The notes beneath the pieces were generated by a model. It did not search any database, was not told where the DNA came from, and saw only the letters and a list, made by a program, of their open reading frames with translations. Both the position numbers and the translations under genes were made by a program. From an uncultured Clostridium sp. (GTDB lineage: Bacteria; Bacillota; Clostridia; TANB77; CAG-508), in contig CAOJHH010000009.1 of the NCBI GenBank assembly GCA_948436025.1, positions 1-44,399 on the forward strand: a stretch of 44,399 nucleotides of DNA, read 5' to 3'. This document shows, piece after piece, positions 26,957 to 34,671 of this stretch (the stretch's first letter is position 1; each line of letters starts with the position of its first letter).

Positions 26957-27814
26957 TTATTCTTCTAAAATTCCCTTTATTCTATCCATATTTTCCATCA
27001 CACAATTATACCCATATTGATAACAACTATCTAGTTTTTCTACATCTAATAAGCCTACTTTATCGGTATATACACTTAGTACCAAATCACTCATTTCTAA
27101 ACTTTCTTCTGATATTTTACTTCCCATAATGTCAATAGTTTTCATGACAATGTCCATAATATTGCTCTCCTCATCCACTGGGTCTGCGTCAAATTTTACA
27201 GCAATTACTTTATCTGCTCCTTGCTTTTTTACTTCGTATACTGGTACATTGTCTAGTACTCCACCATCCATAAAGGCATGATTTTCAAATTCACAAGGGG
27301 TAAATACAGCAGGGAAACTACTACTCGCACGTACTGCTTTTCCTACAGTAATGTTGGTAATGTACTGAGAAGTATCTTCTATTCCTCCAGGAATGTAATT
27401 GGTAAAAACATATTCTTTGGAGTTCATAATATCTACACTGGGAATGACAATTGGCATTTTTATTTGGTTTAATTTTTGAATTCCTTTTTTATAAGCAATT
27501 TTGTTGTAAATGGTTTCTAAACTTTTTCCCGTTTTTAGCCCTTGAATGGTATTCTTTCGGTTCATCATAAAGTTACCAATTCCTGAAACAATTGGTCCAC
27601 TACTAATATATACGAGTTCCTCGGCATATCGTTTAAATAGAATATATATGTAATATGGCGAATACCCCATGGCATAAAGAGAAGCCACCAAACTTCCTGC
27701 ACTTGTTCCCCCAATTATATCAATTTTTATCCCATTCTCTTCTAATGCTTTTAGCACTCCTGCATGAGCAATCCCACGAATTCCGCCTCCAGATAAAGCA
27801 ATTCCTAATTTCAT
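26957..27814 (-). CDS. Patatin-like phospholipase
   Basis: A cytoplasmic Ser-Asp dyad lipid acyl hydrolase of the RssA/YchK kind. The oxyanion loop GGGIRG lies at the N terminus, the nucleophile serine is in GGTSAGSL, and the catalytic Asp is in FMDGGVLDNVPVYEV. 285 aa is normal. AGGTAGGTGAC precedes ATG. It is monocistronic between the GNAT-like gene and the small plus-strand genes. Substrate not known. No in-frame CGG. Confidence 0.92.
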   Translation of the reverse strand: MKLGIALSGGGIRGIAHAGVLKALEENGIKIDIIGGTSAGSLVASLYAMGYSPYYIYILFKRYAEELVYISSGPIVSGIGNFMMNRKNTIQGLKTGKSLETIYNKIAYKKGIQKLNQIKMPIVIPSVDIMNSKEYVFTNYIPGGIEDTSQYITNITVGKAVRASSSFPAVFTPCEFENHAFMDGGVLDNVPVYEVKKQGADKVIAVKFDADPVDEESNIMDIVMKTIDIMGSKISEESLEMSDLVLSVYTDKVGLLDVEKLDSCYQYGYNCVMENMDRIKGILEE

Positions 27815-27945
27815 CTTGTCACCTACCTCGTAAATAGTATTTCCTATTTACAATATGTTTAAACCTCTATTTTTGTTATTTGGGAAGTTTTGCTTTTACA
27901 TTTTTCACAAAAAAAGGTTAGTGTAAAATCTTAATAACAAAATTA

Positions 27946-27985
27946 TTTTACATAAATTGACTTTGGGGTAGAAATTTGGTACAAT
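27946..27985 (+). promoter_or_regulatory. Promoter of the 28019-28291 gene with an upstream operator-like element
   Basis: TTGACT (27957-27962), 17 bp, TACAAT (27980-27985). TTTTACATAAAT (27946-27957) abuts the -35 from the upstream side and is the reverse form of the element at 84-95. Confidence 0.7.
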
Positions 27986-28018
27986 AAAATTATAATAAAT
28001 GTGTAAAGGAGTGTACCA

Positions 28019-28291
28019 ATGACTACAATTAATGATGCAAAGTTATGTTCCAAACAAGAATACTGTACAGATTGTCCTATCCGAAAAAGATGCCCTAATC
28101 GGCCTGCTTTCTATCATCTAAAGAAATTTATAAATATTTTAGAAGATTCAAAAAGTGCCTTTCTTTTTATTAGTACAATCATTGGAGATGATCTATTTTC
28201 TTCTTATGAACTTGCTAATGAATGTTGGAAGACTATCTGGAAAAAACGTAACCGTGAAGTATCATTACATCCAGAGTACTCTGAAAATTAA
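28019..28291 (+). CDS. Unknown 90-aa Cys-rich protein (CGG-containing class)
   Basis: No family recognised. The N-terminal third holds five Cys (KLCSKQEYCTDCPIRKRCPN), possibly a metal-binding knuckle, followed by a helical part (AFYHLKKFINILEDSKSAFLF). AAAGGAG is seven bases from ATG. It has its own promoter. One Arg codon is CGG (codon 28). If that shifted +1, the product would stop six codons later, just after the Cys cluster. It is next to another small CGG gene on the same strand. Confidence 0.55.
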   Translation: MTTINDAKLCSKQEYCTDCPIRKRCPNRPAFYHLKKFINILEDSKSAFLFISTIIGDDLFSSYELANECWKTIWKKRNREVSLHPEYSEN

Positions 28292-28332
28292 CACTTCTTT
28301 TGCCGACCGCCATTATCGTCGGTATATCTATT

Positions 28333-28359
28333 AACCCACTTCTTAAAAAGTTGTGGGTT
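28333..28359 (+). terminator. Probable weak terminator after the 90-aa Cys-rich gene
   Basis: AACCCAC (28333-28339) pairs with GTGGGTT (28353-28359), followed by a T-containing stretch. A separate small GC stem (CCGAC/GTCGG) lies at about 28303-28321. Confidence 0.45.
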
Positions 28360-28374
28360 TGTCTTATTTAGTGT

Positions 28375-28402
28375 TTGTTTTATGTAAAACATATGGTATA
28401 CT
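28375..28402 (+). promoter_or_regulatory. Promoter of the 39-aa gene with the shared operator-like element
   Basis: TTGTTT (28375-28380), 16 bp, TATACT (28397-28402). TTTTATGTAAAA (28378-28389) overlaps the end of the -35 box. Confidence 0.5.
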
Positions 28403-28439
28403 ATAGCTATCAAAAAAATTTGAAAGTAGGATTTTTCAC

Positions 28440-28559
28440 ATGTCACGGAAAAGATTTCCCATGGTACGAAAAATCTTAAGAGGTGTTGGCTACCTATGCA
28501 ATTGGGTGATTTACTCTGCTTTTTTACTCTCATCCGCTATGGTAAGTAACGCAACATAA
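28440..28559 (+). CDS. 39-aa small membrane protein (CGG-containing class)
   Basis: A basic N terminus (MSRKRFPMVRKIL) is followed by one hydrophobic stretch (GYLCNWVIYSAFLLSSAM). This layout is common in small membrane proteins and type I toxin peptides, but no family is recognised. AAAGTAGG lies upstream at a usable distance. A strong hairpin terminator begins at the stop codon. Codon 3 is CGG. A +1 shift there gives a 12-residue hydrophilic peptide instead. Confidence 0.45.
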   Translation: MSRKRFPMVRKILRGVGYLCNWVIYSAFLLSSAMVSNAT

Positions 28560-28602
28560 AAAAAGCATCCCTACAGTAGTTAGGGATTGCCTTTTTTATG
28601 TT
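28553..28602. terminator. Bidirectional terminator between the 39-aa gene and rpsR
   Basis: A long stem: AACATAAAAAAAGCATCCCTA (28553-28573) pairs with 28580-28602 with one bulge or mismatch. A- and T-runs lie on both sides. Confidence 0.88.
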
Positions 28603-28610
28603 GTTCTACA

Positions 28611-28895
28611 TTAAATTTCTGTGTATGGTAACATTGCGATGTGTCTACATCTTTTAATTGCAATGGTAATATCTCTTTGATGTTTTGCACATGCTCCTGT
28701 TGCTCTTCTTGGCAATATTTTACCTTTTTCGTTAATGAATTTTTTTAATTGGTCTGGATTTTTATAATCTAGTACAAAGTTTTTGTCTGCACATAGTGGA
28801 CATACCTTTTTTCTTACTTTGCGAAATCTTGGATTATAATCTTCATCCCCATTATTCATTCTATTATTTCTTCTATTATTTTTTTTGTCTGCCAT
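28611..28895 (-). CDS. rpsR: Ribosomal protein bS18
   Basis: A small-subunit ribosomal protein that pairs with bS6 on 16S rRNA. Start taken at [13 protein letters not shown], preceded by AGGGGGAAAAG; a longer frame to 28955 would overlap ssb. The core shows KVCPLC and [23 protein letters not shown]. The CPLC...C..H set is the zinc-binding (C+) form of S18. 94 aa. Last gene of rpsF-ssb-rpsR. Confidence 0.96.
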   Translation of the reverse strand: MADKKNNRRNNRMNNGDEDYNPRFRKVRKKVCPLCADKNFVLDYKNPDQLKKFINEKGKILPRRATGACAKHQRDITIAIKRCRHIAMLPYTEI

Positions 28896-28920
28896 TTTTT
28901 CTTTTCCCCCTATCTTTGTT

Positions 28921-29340
28921 TTAGAATGGTAGGTCATCATTAGAAGAAATTTCAAATTCTGGGCTTTGGGTTGCTACATTTCCAAATGTATTTTCAAAGC
29001 TTGCTCCTGCATCACCATCACGTTTGCTATCTGCAAAATAAGCTTCTTCTGCAATAACTTCTGTTACATAATGCTTTTGTCCTTGATCATCATCCCAAGT
29101 TCTTGTTTGAATTCTTCCAATTACTCCTACTTGTTGTCCTTTTTTAAAGTATTTACTACAAAACTCTCCTGTTTTGCTCCATGCCACAATATTAATAAAA
29201 TCGGCTTGTCTTTCTTCTCCTTGTCTTGCAAATCTTCTATTAACAGCAAGTGAAAATCTTGCCACTAGTGTATTATTAGTTTGTGTATACCTTACTTCTG
29301 GATCTTTTGTTAATCTTCCCATTAAAATTACTTTGTTCAT
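28921..29340 (-). CDS. ssb: Single-stranded DNA-binding protein
   Basis: Coats single-stranded DNA and recruits replication and repair enzymes. OB fold from [19 protein letters not shown] through [18 protein letters not shown] and [14 protein letters not shown]. Then a short linker and the acidic tip SSNDDLPF that binds partner proteins. 139 aa is normal. It sits between rpsF and rpsR in the usual order. Confidence 0.97.
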   Translation of the reverse strand: MNKVILMGRLTKDPEVRYTQTNNTLVARFSLAVNRRFARQGEERQADFINIVAWSKTGEFCSKYFKKGQQVGVIGRIQTRTWDDDQGQKHYVTEVIAEEAYFADSKRDGDAGASFENTFGNVATQSPEFEISSNDDLPF

Positions 29341-29396
29341 ATTTTTTACCTTACCTTTCTTTTCATTAAAGGTTCCTAATTCGTTTTTTTGTACAT

Positions 29397-29681
29397 TTAG
29401 TTTTCTTTTTTTACAACGATAAATTTAATAATATCGTCTGTAATTCTGTAGTTTCTTTCTAATTCTGTAATTAGTTCTGGGTTTGCTTCAAAATTGATTA
29501 ACACATAATAAGCTTCTTTGTTCTTTTTTACTTCATATGCTAATTTTCTTTTTCCCATTTCTTCTACAGATTCTACTTTTCCATCAGTATTAATCAAGTC
29601 AGAAAACTTTTGAATAAGGCTTTTTAGTCCTTCTTCTTCTAAACTTGGATTAATAATGATAATACTCTCGTACTTATTCAT
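29397..29681 (-). CDS. rpsF: Ribosomal protein bS6
   Basis: Binds bS18 and the central domain of 16S rRNA. Start taken at MNKYESIIIINPSLEEEGL because AAAAGGAGGTG lies nine bases upstream; the extension to 29711 is upstream leader. The family motif EEMGKRKLAYEVKKNKEAYYV is seen. 94 aa. First gene of the operon. Confidence 0.96.
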   Translation of the reverse strand: MNKYESIIIINPSLEEEGLKSLIQKFSDLINTDGKVESVEEMGKRKLAYEVKKNKEAYYVLINFEANPELITELERNYRITDDIIKFIVVKKEN

Positions 29682-29710
29682 TATTTCACCTCCTTTTGGC
29701 TTATAACCCA

Positions 29711-29736
29711 TACTCCCTTTTTATACGGTATGAGTA
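29711..29736 (-). promoter_or_regulatory. Possible S6:S18 autoregulatory leader hairpin
   Basis: On the minus strand TACTC (29736-29732) pairs with GAGTA (29715-29711). ACCG lies in the interior. Known rpsF leaders bind the S6:S18 pair through a stem with a CCG bulge. The position between promoter and rpsF fits. Fine structure not proven. Confidence 0.4.
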
Positions 29737-29740
29737 AGGA

Positions 29741-29771
29741 AAAAAGCAATGCTTTTTCTCAAACATTGCTT
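29741..29771 (-). terminator. Terminator of the pilin-like gene, overlapping the rpsF promoter
   Basis: Minus strand AAGCAATG (29771-29764) pairs with CATTGCTT (29751-29744), followed by a T-run. The transcript from the rpsF promoter would lack the first arm, so only read-through from upstream is stopped. Confidence 0.7.
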
Positions 29772-29800
29772 ATTTTACCATAAAAGTATAGGTTTGTCAA
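29772..29800 (-). promoter_or_regulatory. Promoter of rpsF-ssb-rpsR
   Basis: Minus strand TTGACA (29800-29795), 17 bp, TAAAAT (29777-29772). Confidence 0.85.
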
Positions 29801-29856
29801 ACGGATTTTTCAGGATTTTTGACCCTAGTGATGCGAGTCGATAAGAGCATCGACCC

Positions 29857-31353
29857 CTACAGCCCAATGATATACGCTGTCTCTTGGCTTTTTCCATCCC
29901 CATCTGTTATCTTAATGCTATTTGATTTCAAAGAAATACAAGGACGAAGCCCAAATGTACAAAAGTTACCTTTTGTACCACCTCCTGAATTTGCATTACA
30001 CATCCAGTAATTATTCAAGTCGATAGCCAAACCACAACGCACATAGAAACTTACACCAGTCACGTCAGTTGAGTACCAACCAACTTGCTTGGACGCAAGC
30101 CAGTAATCCTGTCCTGTTGAGTACATATTAGCTCCTTGTAGTGCTGTTAGGTCTGTTGTATAATTCGTATCTCCATTATAGCACCCTGTATCTCCACTTA
30201 TCCATCCACTTGGAATAGTCCATGAATTGGGTATAAAAACAGTATCTATTTTTTCTTGTATCTTCCCTTCACTATCTCTTTGCTTATTTTTATCTACGAA
30301 TATCCCGTTTCTCATTGTTGATATACTTCCAACACATCTTCCATCATATGCATACATTGGATTTACATATTTTTCCGCTTCGTTATTTAGTTTTTCTATT
30401 ACTCCATTATATGCCGCTTTTCCTTCTTCCCAGTTACTTCCTCCTAATGTCACATCTTGTACATTCTTATCTGATATAATCTGCAATCCATATTCTGAAT
30501 CTTCTGGATACAATACTCGAAACATTACAATTCCATTATCTCCTACTGTTGTTACTCCTGTATCGTACTTTATATAGTCTCCTGCTTCTAGTTTAGAAAT
30601 AGAAATTCCTAATGTAATATGATTTGACGTTCTTATCATTCCATCTTCTGCTTCAATTCTAAAATAGCAATCTCTTTTTTCTTTCGCTAATTCAATTTTT
30701 TCAATTTCTGTCTTTATTTCTCGAACATTCGAGCCATAAGAATATGACTTATATTCTTGTTCATTAATTATTAATGTCAGTTTTTTAATCCCATTTGTTT
30801 TATCAACTGCGTACATTTTAACATTTGCAAAATCTTTATTTGTTCCTATTACTTCTATATTCAATATCTCATTTATTTCTACTTTTGTATTCTCCTCTGG
30901 TATGGTATAATATACCACCCCATCCATTTCAACACCCTTTACATAATAAATACTATGGCTTCTTTCATTCATGATATATAAATCAGTAAGTGCTTCTGAA
31001 GGGTTACTTTTATATTTTTTATACTCTTGCCCATATGTTAAATGAAGATTTTCTAATGCTTCTAAATCGATCACATAGTATGTATTACTATCATTTGGAT
31101 TCTTGGATTGTATCTGATTTACATTTTCATATTTTGTTTGCAAAATTGGAATTGAATGATAGTTTGAATAATATAAATCTACTTTATCTTTTAGTTTGGT
31201 AATATCTTGATACATGCTATTTAATGCTTTTATTTTTGCTGATGTTGAAATATTATAAATGATTGTACTTGTAATAATCATCATAATAATAATGGCAATA
31301 GAAAGTGTTACTAATGTAATTCCTTTTTTATCTTTTATATTTTTCTTTGTCAT
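29857..31353 (-). CDS. Type IV pilin-like secreted protein
   Basis: Start taken at MTKKNIKDKKGITLVTL, where GGAGG is nine bases upstream. KKGITL followed by a 20-residue hydrophobic helix (AIIIMMIITSTIIYNI) is a class III prepilin signal, cut before the Ile. The long outside part (about 470 aa) ends with WLASKQVGWYSTDVTGVSFY, CTFGLRPCISLKSN and ITDGDGKSQETAYIIGL. This C-terminal pattern occurs in many gut Clostridia surface pilin-like proteins. The region has four or more Cys. It may be a minor pilin or adhesin. No assembly ATPase is in the window. No in-frame CGG. Confidence 0.75.
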   Translation of the reverse strand: MTKKNIKDKKGITLVTLSIAIIIMMIITSTIIYNISTSAKIKALNSMYQDITKLKDKVDLYYSNYHSIPILQTKYENVNQIQSKNPNDSNTYYVIDLEALENLHLTYGQEYKKYKSNPSEALTDLYIMNERSHSIYYVKGVEMDGVVYYTIPEENTKVEINEILNIEVIGTNKDFANVKMYAVDKTNGIKKLTLIINEQEYKSYSYGSNVREIKTEIEKIELAKEKRDCYFRIEAEDGMIRTSNHITLGISISKLEAGDYIKYDTGVTTVGDNGIVMFRVLYPEDSEYGLQIISDKNVQDVTLGGSNWEEGKAAYNGVIEKLNNEAEKYVNPMYAYDGRCVGSISTMRNGIFVDKNKQRDSEGKIQEKIDTVFIPNSWTIPSGWISGDTGCYNGDTNYTTDLTALQGANMYSTGQDYWLASKQVGWYSTDVTGVSFYVRCGLAIDLNNYWMCNANSGGGTKGNFCTFGLRPCISLKSNSIKITDGDGKSQETAYIIGL

Positions 31354-31407
31354 TTGCATTTCCTCCGTTTTTTCTTACGTATATCTTACTATGAAATGAA
31401 ATTTATT

Positions 31408-32061
31408 TCAACTGTTTTCGATAATTTTATAAATTCTCTTTTGCAAATGATATCGTTTATTTTCAAGGATGACCATGCTCCATAAGTAGCAAATGATAAA
31501 TAGAATGGCAATGTTTTTGTAGTAGTAGATGGCAATACTGGATACCATGGTAAATAAAATCATGGTAGTATTGGATATGTAATTGGTTAACTCTATGGAT
31601 TTTTTTCTTCCTTTTATTATATGAATACATGCTTTTACGACTCTTCCTCCGTCTAATGGATGAATGGGTAGTAAATTAAATAAGGCAATTAGTAAATTAG
31701 CATAAATAATTTCTTGGTATAATGCTGTTTCTAAATTTTGTCCAAATACTATGGTAATTATCATGATAATGAGATTGGTGATGGGGCCAAAAATAGCAAT
31801 GCATAATTTTTTCATTTGTAGCGCATTTCCTTTTACTATTTTTTTATTGTATTCTTTGGGAAGTACTTCAAATTCGACGCTTAATCCAAATGGCATGATT
31901 TTTAATGCTTTTGGTTTTAGTCCCATGAAAATTCCACAAACGAGATGTCCCATTTCGTGTAAGAATGCAAATAGCATGAGCATGGCATAGATGTGGATTT
32001 GTTTTGTAATATAGAAAATAATGGCAAATAGAAATAGTTTTAAATTGACTTTTATGTTCAT
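31408..32061 (-). CDS. spoIVFB: Intramembrane metalloprotease, SpoIVFB-like (M50)
   Basis: A site-2 protease family member. In sporulating bacteria SpoIVFB cuts pro-sigma-K in the mother cell membrane. The zinc site HEMGH lies in AFLHEMGHLVCGIFMG, and the third ligand is the Asp in LLPIHPLDGGRVVKA. Five or six hydrophobic segments. 217 aa, no CBS domain. GAAAGGAAAC precedes ATG. It follows a membrane-tethered M23 protein in the order spoIVFA-spoIVFB, which supports the name. Confidence 0.8.
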   Translation of the reverse strand: MNIKVNLKLFLFAIIFYITKQIHIYAMLMLFAFLHEMGHLVCGIFMGLKPKALKIMPFGLSVEFEVLPKEYNKKIVKGNALQMKKLCIAIFGPITNLIIMIITIVFGQNLETALYQEIIYANLLIALFNLLPIHPLDGGRVVKACIHIIKGRKKSIELTNYISNTTMILFTMVSSIAIYYYKNIAILFIICYLWSMVILENKRYHLQKRIYKIIENS

Positions 32062-32130
32062 ATGTATGTTTCCTTTCTATGGTGTAGGTCAGATACATTC
32101 GTGGTCCTTTATAAAAATTGACCCCTGCAG

Positions 32131-33249
32131 TTAAAATTCTAATATGTCACGTGGGTTTAGGTAGTTGTCGTTTCTAATAATTTCAAAATGTAAATGTGGT
32201 CCTGTGGATTTTCCAGTTGAACCTACCTCGGCAATTTCTTGTCCTTGTGAAATAACATCTCCTTCTTTTACGTATAGTTTACTGCAATGGGCATATAGTG
32301 TACTTACATCATTATTGGTAATTTTAATATGATACCCATAGTCTCCATACGTACTAGATACACTTACAGTTCCTTCCATAGAGGCTTTTATGACAGTGCC
32401 TGTGTTTGCTGCAATATCAATTCCACTATGATTTTTACTAACAATTGGATTTGCTACGTCCCTTGCTCCAAATTCTGATGAAACAATTCCTTCTACGGGT
32501 TTTATAAAAGAAAACTTTGTCTTTACATATTCTTCGTCCGTCATTGGTGGTAATTCTTCGCTTGCTACTTTGTTCCCCTCTAATGCTCCCTCTTCTAGTT
32601 CTGCTCCTCCTATGCCATCTGTTGTTTCATCTTGCTCTATGGTTCCATTTTTCCCTGCTAGTGCTCCTATTCTAATTCCATTTTCTTGGTTTTCTTCTTT
32701 ACGGTTTCCACTTTCTTTGCCTATCTGTTCATTACTCTTTGTCTCTTCGCTTGTGTTTTCTTTGGCTATATTTTCTTTACTTTCGTCTTTTCCCCCTATA
32801 TTTTCTTTATCTATATCCTTTCCTTCTTCATTGTTTTCTTTATGTGCTTCTCCTTCTTGGTTTGGAGCTTCGGTTGTATTGTTAACCTGCTCTTCTTTAT
32901 TTTCTTCCTTACTTGGAGTAAGACCTTTTATTTGTTCTGAAAAAAACTTACTGGTTTGTTCATATAGGCTTGCTATATCAATATCATACGAAAGAATTTG
33001 TTTTGTTTTTTCTAATACATCTTCCGAAAAAATATAGTTACTATTTTGAATTAAATAGAAAATAAAGTAAATAACCAAACAAATAGCAATTTGTAGAAAC
33101 ATTTTCTTAAATAAGTAAAAATTTTTCTCCTCTTTTTCTTCCCTACGATATATACTTGCCTTTCTACTATATGGGCTTTCCTCGCGTCTTCTTCTATAAA
33201 TTTCTTCCGCTCTTCTGATTCTTTCTTCATGGGACAATGCTCTTTCCAA
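32131..33249 (-). CDS. spoIVFA: Membrane-tethered M23/LytM protein, probably SpoIVFA-like
   Basis: Start taken at the TTG of (M)ERALSHEERIRRAEEIY: AGGGGTG lies seven bases upstream, while the ATG 66 bases further up has no good site. A basic cytoplasmic N terminus, one membrane segment (FLQIAICLVIYFIFYLIQ), a long Glu/Lys/Asn-rich linker, and a C-terminal LytM domain follow. Metal-site residues are present in KNHSGIDIAANTGT and GPHLHFEI. SpoIVFA regulates SpoIVFB; SpoIIQ has the same layout and is the alternative. The adjacent M50 gene favours SpoIVFA. No in-frame CGG. Confidence 0.65.
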   Translation of the reverse strand: MERALSHEERIRRAEEIYRRRREESPYSRKASIYRREEKEEKNFYLFKKMFLQIAICLVIYFIFYLIQNSNYIFSEDVLEKTKQILSYDIDIASLYEQTSKFFSEQIKGLTPSKEENKEEQVNNTTEAPNQEGEAHKENNEEGKDIDKENIGGKDESKENIAKENTSEETKSNEQIGKESGNRKEENQENGIRIGALAGKNGTIEQDETTDGIGGAELEEGALEGNKVASEELPPMTDEEYVKTKFSFIKPVEGIVSSEFGARDVANPIVSKNHSGIDIAANTGTVIKASMEGTVSVSSTYGDYGYHIKITNNDVSTLYAHCSKLYVKEGDVISQGQEIAEVGSTGKSTGPHLHFEIIRNDNYLNPRDILEF

Positions 33250-33352
33250 TAAAAAAACACCCCTATTCTTAACATATTTTGTAATATATATGTTAATTAG
33301 ACGTGTTTTATTCATAACGATTTTAATACTTTTTCTTCATTTACCTGTAACA

Positions 33353-33697
33353 TCATCCTAGCACATTCACAGCAATTCCTAATATTCCTACTACTGCACA
33401 AAAAATACTAATGGTTCTTATTCGATTATATTTTGTGATTAATTTCTTATTAGTCATTTCTAATTGTTTTGGTTTTTCTAAATTGGAAATATATTGGCTT
33501 ACTACTTCTTCTGCTTCTCTTAGAATGTATTCTTTATTTTCTCTTGCTCCTTTGGCTCCTACTTTTACATTTTCCTTTTTCTTTTCTTTATTTTGTGGTA
33601 ATTTTATATTTGGCTTTAAGATAACAATTGCCTCTTCTACCATATTCGATGGGATATCTTTTAATACTACTATGTTTTGCATACTCTCAATGTTCAT
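33353..33697 (-). CDS. Small C-terminally anchored protein, 114 aa
   Basis: Begins MNIESMQNIVVLKDIPSNMVEEAIVIL, passes through a Lys-rich linker (KEKKKENVKVGAKG) and a coiled-coil-like segment, and ends in a membrane helix (TISIFCAVVGILGIAVNVL). AGGAGG precedes ATG. It lies between yyaC and the spoIVFA-like gene, so a sporulation role is likely. Family not recognised. Confidence 0.6.
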   Translation of the reverse strand: MNIESMQNIVVLKDIPSNMVEEAIVILKPNIKLPQNKEKKKENVKVGAKGARENKEYILREAEEVVSQYISNLEKPKQLEMTNKKLITKYNRIRTISIFCAVVGILGIAVNVLG

Positions 33698-33772
33698 ATG
33701 TACCTCCTATAATCTTTGGATTTCTTTATATAAATTTTTTCCAAATTTTATAAGTTTATACATATCTTTTTT

Positions 33773-34319
33773 CTAACGGTATTTCATAGCATCGTAAATA
33801 CCGAGTTGCTGTAATATCCGCAAGTTTCATTACACTTCCTAGTGGAATACTTTGTAAACCCGAAAAGTTGTATTTGGGAATTTTATAGTCTTTTCCTACT
33901 ACTCCCTTTATGCTAATATCCCCTACATATAGCATCTTTTTTCCGGTTCCTTTTCCACATTGCATTTTGGAATTGGATACAAAAATATTTCCAATTCGGT
34001 GGTCGGAACCTAAGGCCGAATCGACTGCAATAATACAAGGAGTAGAAAATTTGCGATAAATTTCTTGTACTGTTTTTTCTAAATTCATCGCCGAAATTGG
34101 CTCTTCCAGCGTACCATACACATAGATATTGTGATACATGTTGGTAAATGCACCTTTTAGTTTTTCTCCAACCAATGGGCCATAGGTATCACCAAGAATT
34201 TTATCACTACCCACACATAAAAAGATATAATCCGAAAATGGTACTTCCATTTTTAGATTATATAGTGCCTCACTAAAGTCATTAACAAAATGATTATATT
34301 TTTCATTTTCTGAAAGCAT
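33773..34319 (-). CDS. yyaC: Spore protease YyaC (DUF1256), C terminus set by a +1 shift
   Basis: A Gpr-like sporulation protein. Start taken at MLSENEKYNHF since AAAGGTGG is eight bases upstream; longer frames reach 34415. Motifs: LCVGSDKILGDTYGPLVGEKL, IIAVDSALG, and GLQSIPLGSVMKLADI. At codon 173, ACT CGG TAT, the zero frame gives a tail running to 33756. Skipping C gives ITATGIYDAMKYR and a stop at 33775-33773. The Gly-Ile-Tyr end fits members of this family, which commonly end in an amphipathic helix here. Total 181 aa. Confidence 0.85.
33801..33803 (-). other. CGG +1 shift site 8 (yyaC)
   Basis: Context ACT CGG TAT. Skipping C gives GGT ATT TAC and stops nine codons later with TAG. Confidence 0.7.
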
Positions 34320-34371
34320 CGAACTTACCACCTTTTGTTTTTTCTTCATTTTTATGCAAAAGGCTTTTGTC

Positions 34372-34621
34372 CTATTCCTCTTCATTGGGTGTAATGATAA
34401 TTCGAACCTCTTCATTTTTACGATACTTTTTAATAATATCCTCTGAAAAACCTGCTACTTCACTCGTCATCACAATGGTATCACGGTTCCTACCGTACCA
34501 GATTACGAAGGGTTTCATCGGTTTTTTCTAAATCTTCTAATTCCCATACATCAAACCCCATATTTTGAAAAAAGCGAAAACTTTTATGGTCGTTTTTCGC
34601 TTTTAACCAAGAAATACTCAT
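34372..34621 (-). CDS. 82-aa protein upstream of yyaC, needs a +1 shift
   Basis: Not visible as one frame in the standard code. From ATG at 34621 it reads MSISWLKAKNDHKSF, RFFQNMGFDVWELEDLEKTD, ETLRNLV, then CGG TAG. Skipping C gives GRNRDTIVMTSEVAGFSEDI and IKKYRKNEEVRIIITPNEEE, with a stop at 34374-34372. The second part is a regular beta-alpha-beta pattern. The whole resembles small Rossmann-like proteins such as ATP synthase subunit F relatives. AGGGTGG, inside a hairpin, is the ribosome-binding site. It lies 52 bases ahead of the yyaC start, so the pair is likely one transcript. Function unknown. Confidence 0.75.
34493..34495 (-). other. CGG +1 shift site 9 (82-aa gene)
   Basis: Context GTA CGG TAG G. 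The zero frame stops directly after CGG, as in the RF2-type arrangement. Skipping C gives GGT AGG AAC CGT. Confidence 0.8.
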
Positions 34622-34628
34622 GTTTCAA

Positions 34629-34647
34629 CCACCCTTTTTTAGGGTGG
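34629..34647 (-). promoter_or_regulatory. Hairpin that encloses the ribosome-binding site of the 82-aa gene
   Basis: CCACCCT (34629-34635) pairs with AGGGTGG (34641-34647). On the minus strand the second arm is the Shine-Dalgarno sequence, so the stem could hide it. On the plus strand a T-run follows, giving terminator shape. Confidence 0.5.
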
Positions 34648-34671
34648 CTGTTTTTATAAAATTTATGCAAA

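Noticed and set aside
29741..29771. Attenuator in the rpsF leader
   Set aside because: The first arm lies at or before the predicted start of transcription, so only read-through from the upstream gene would form the hairpin.
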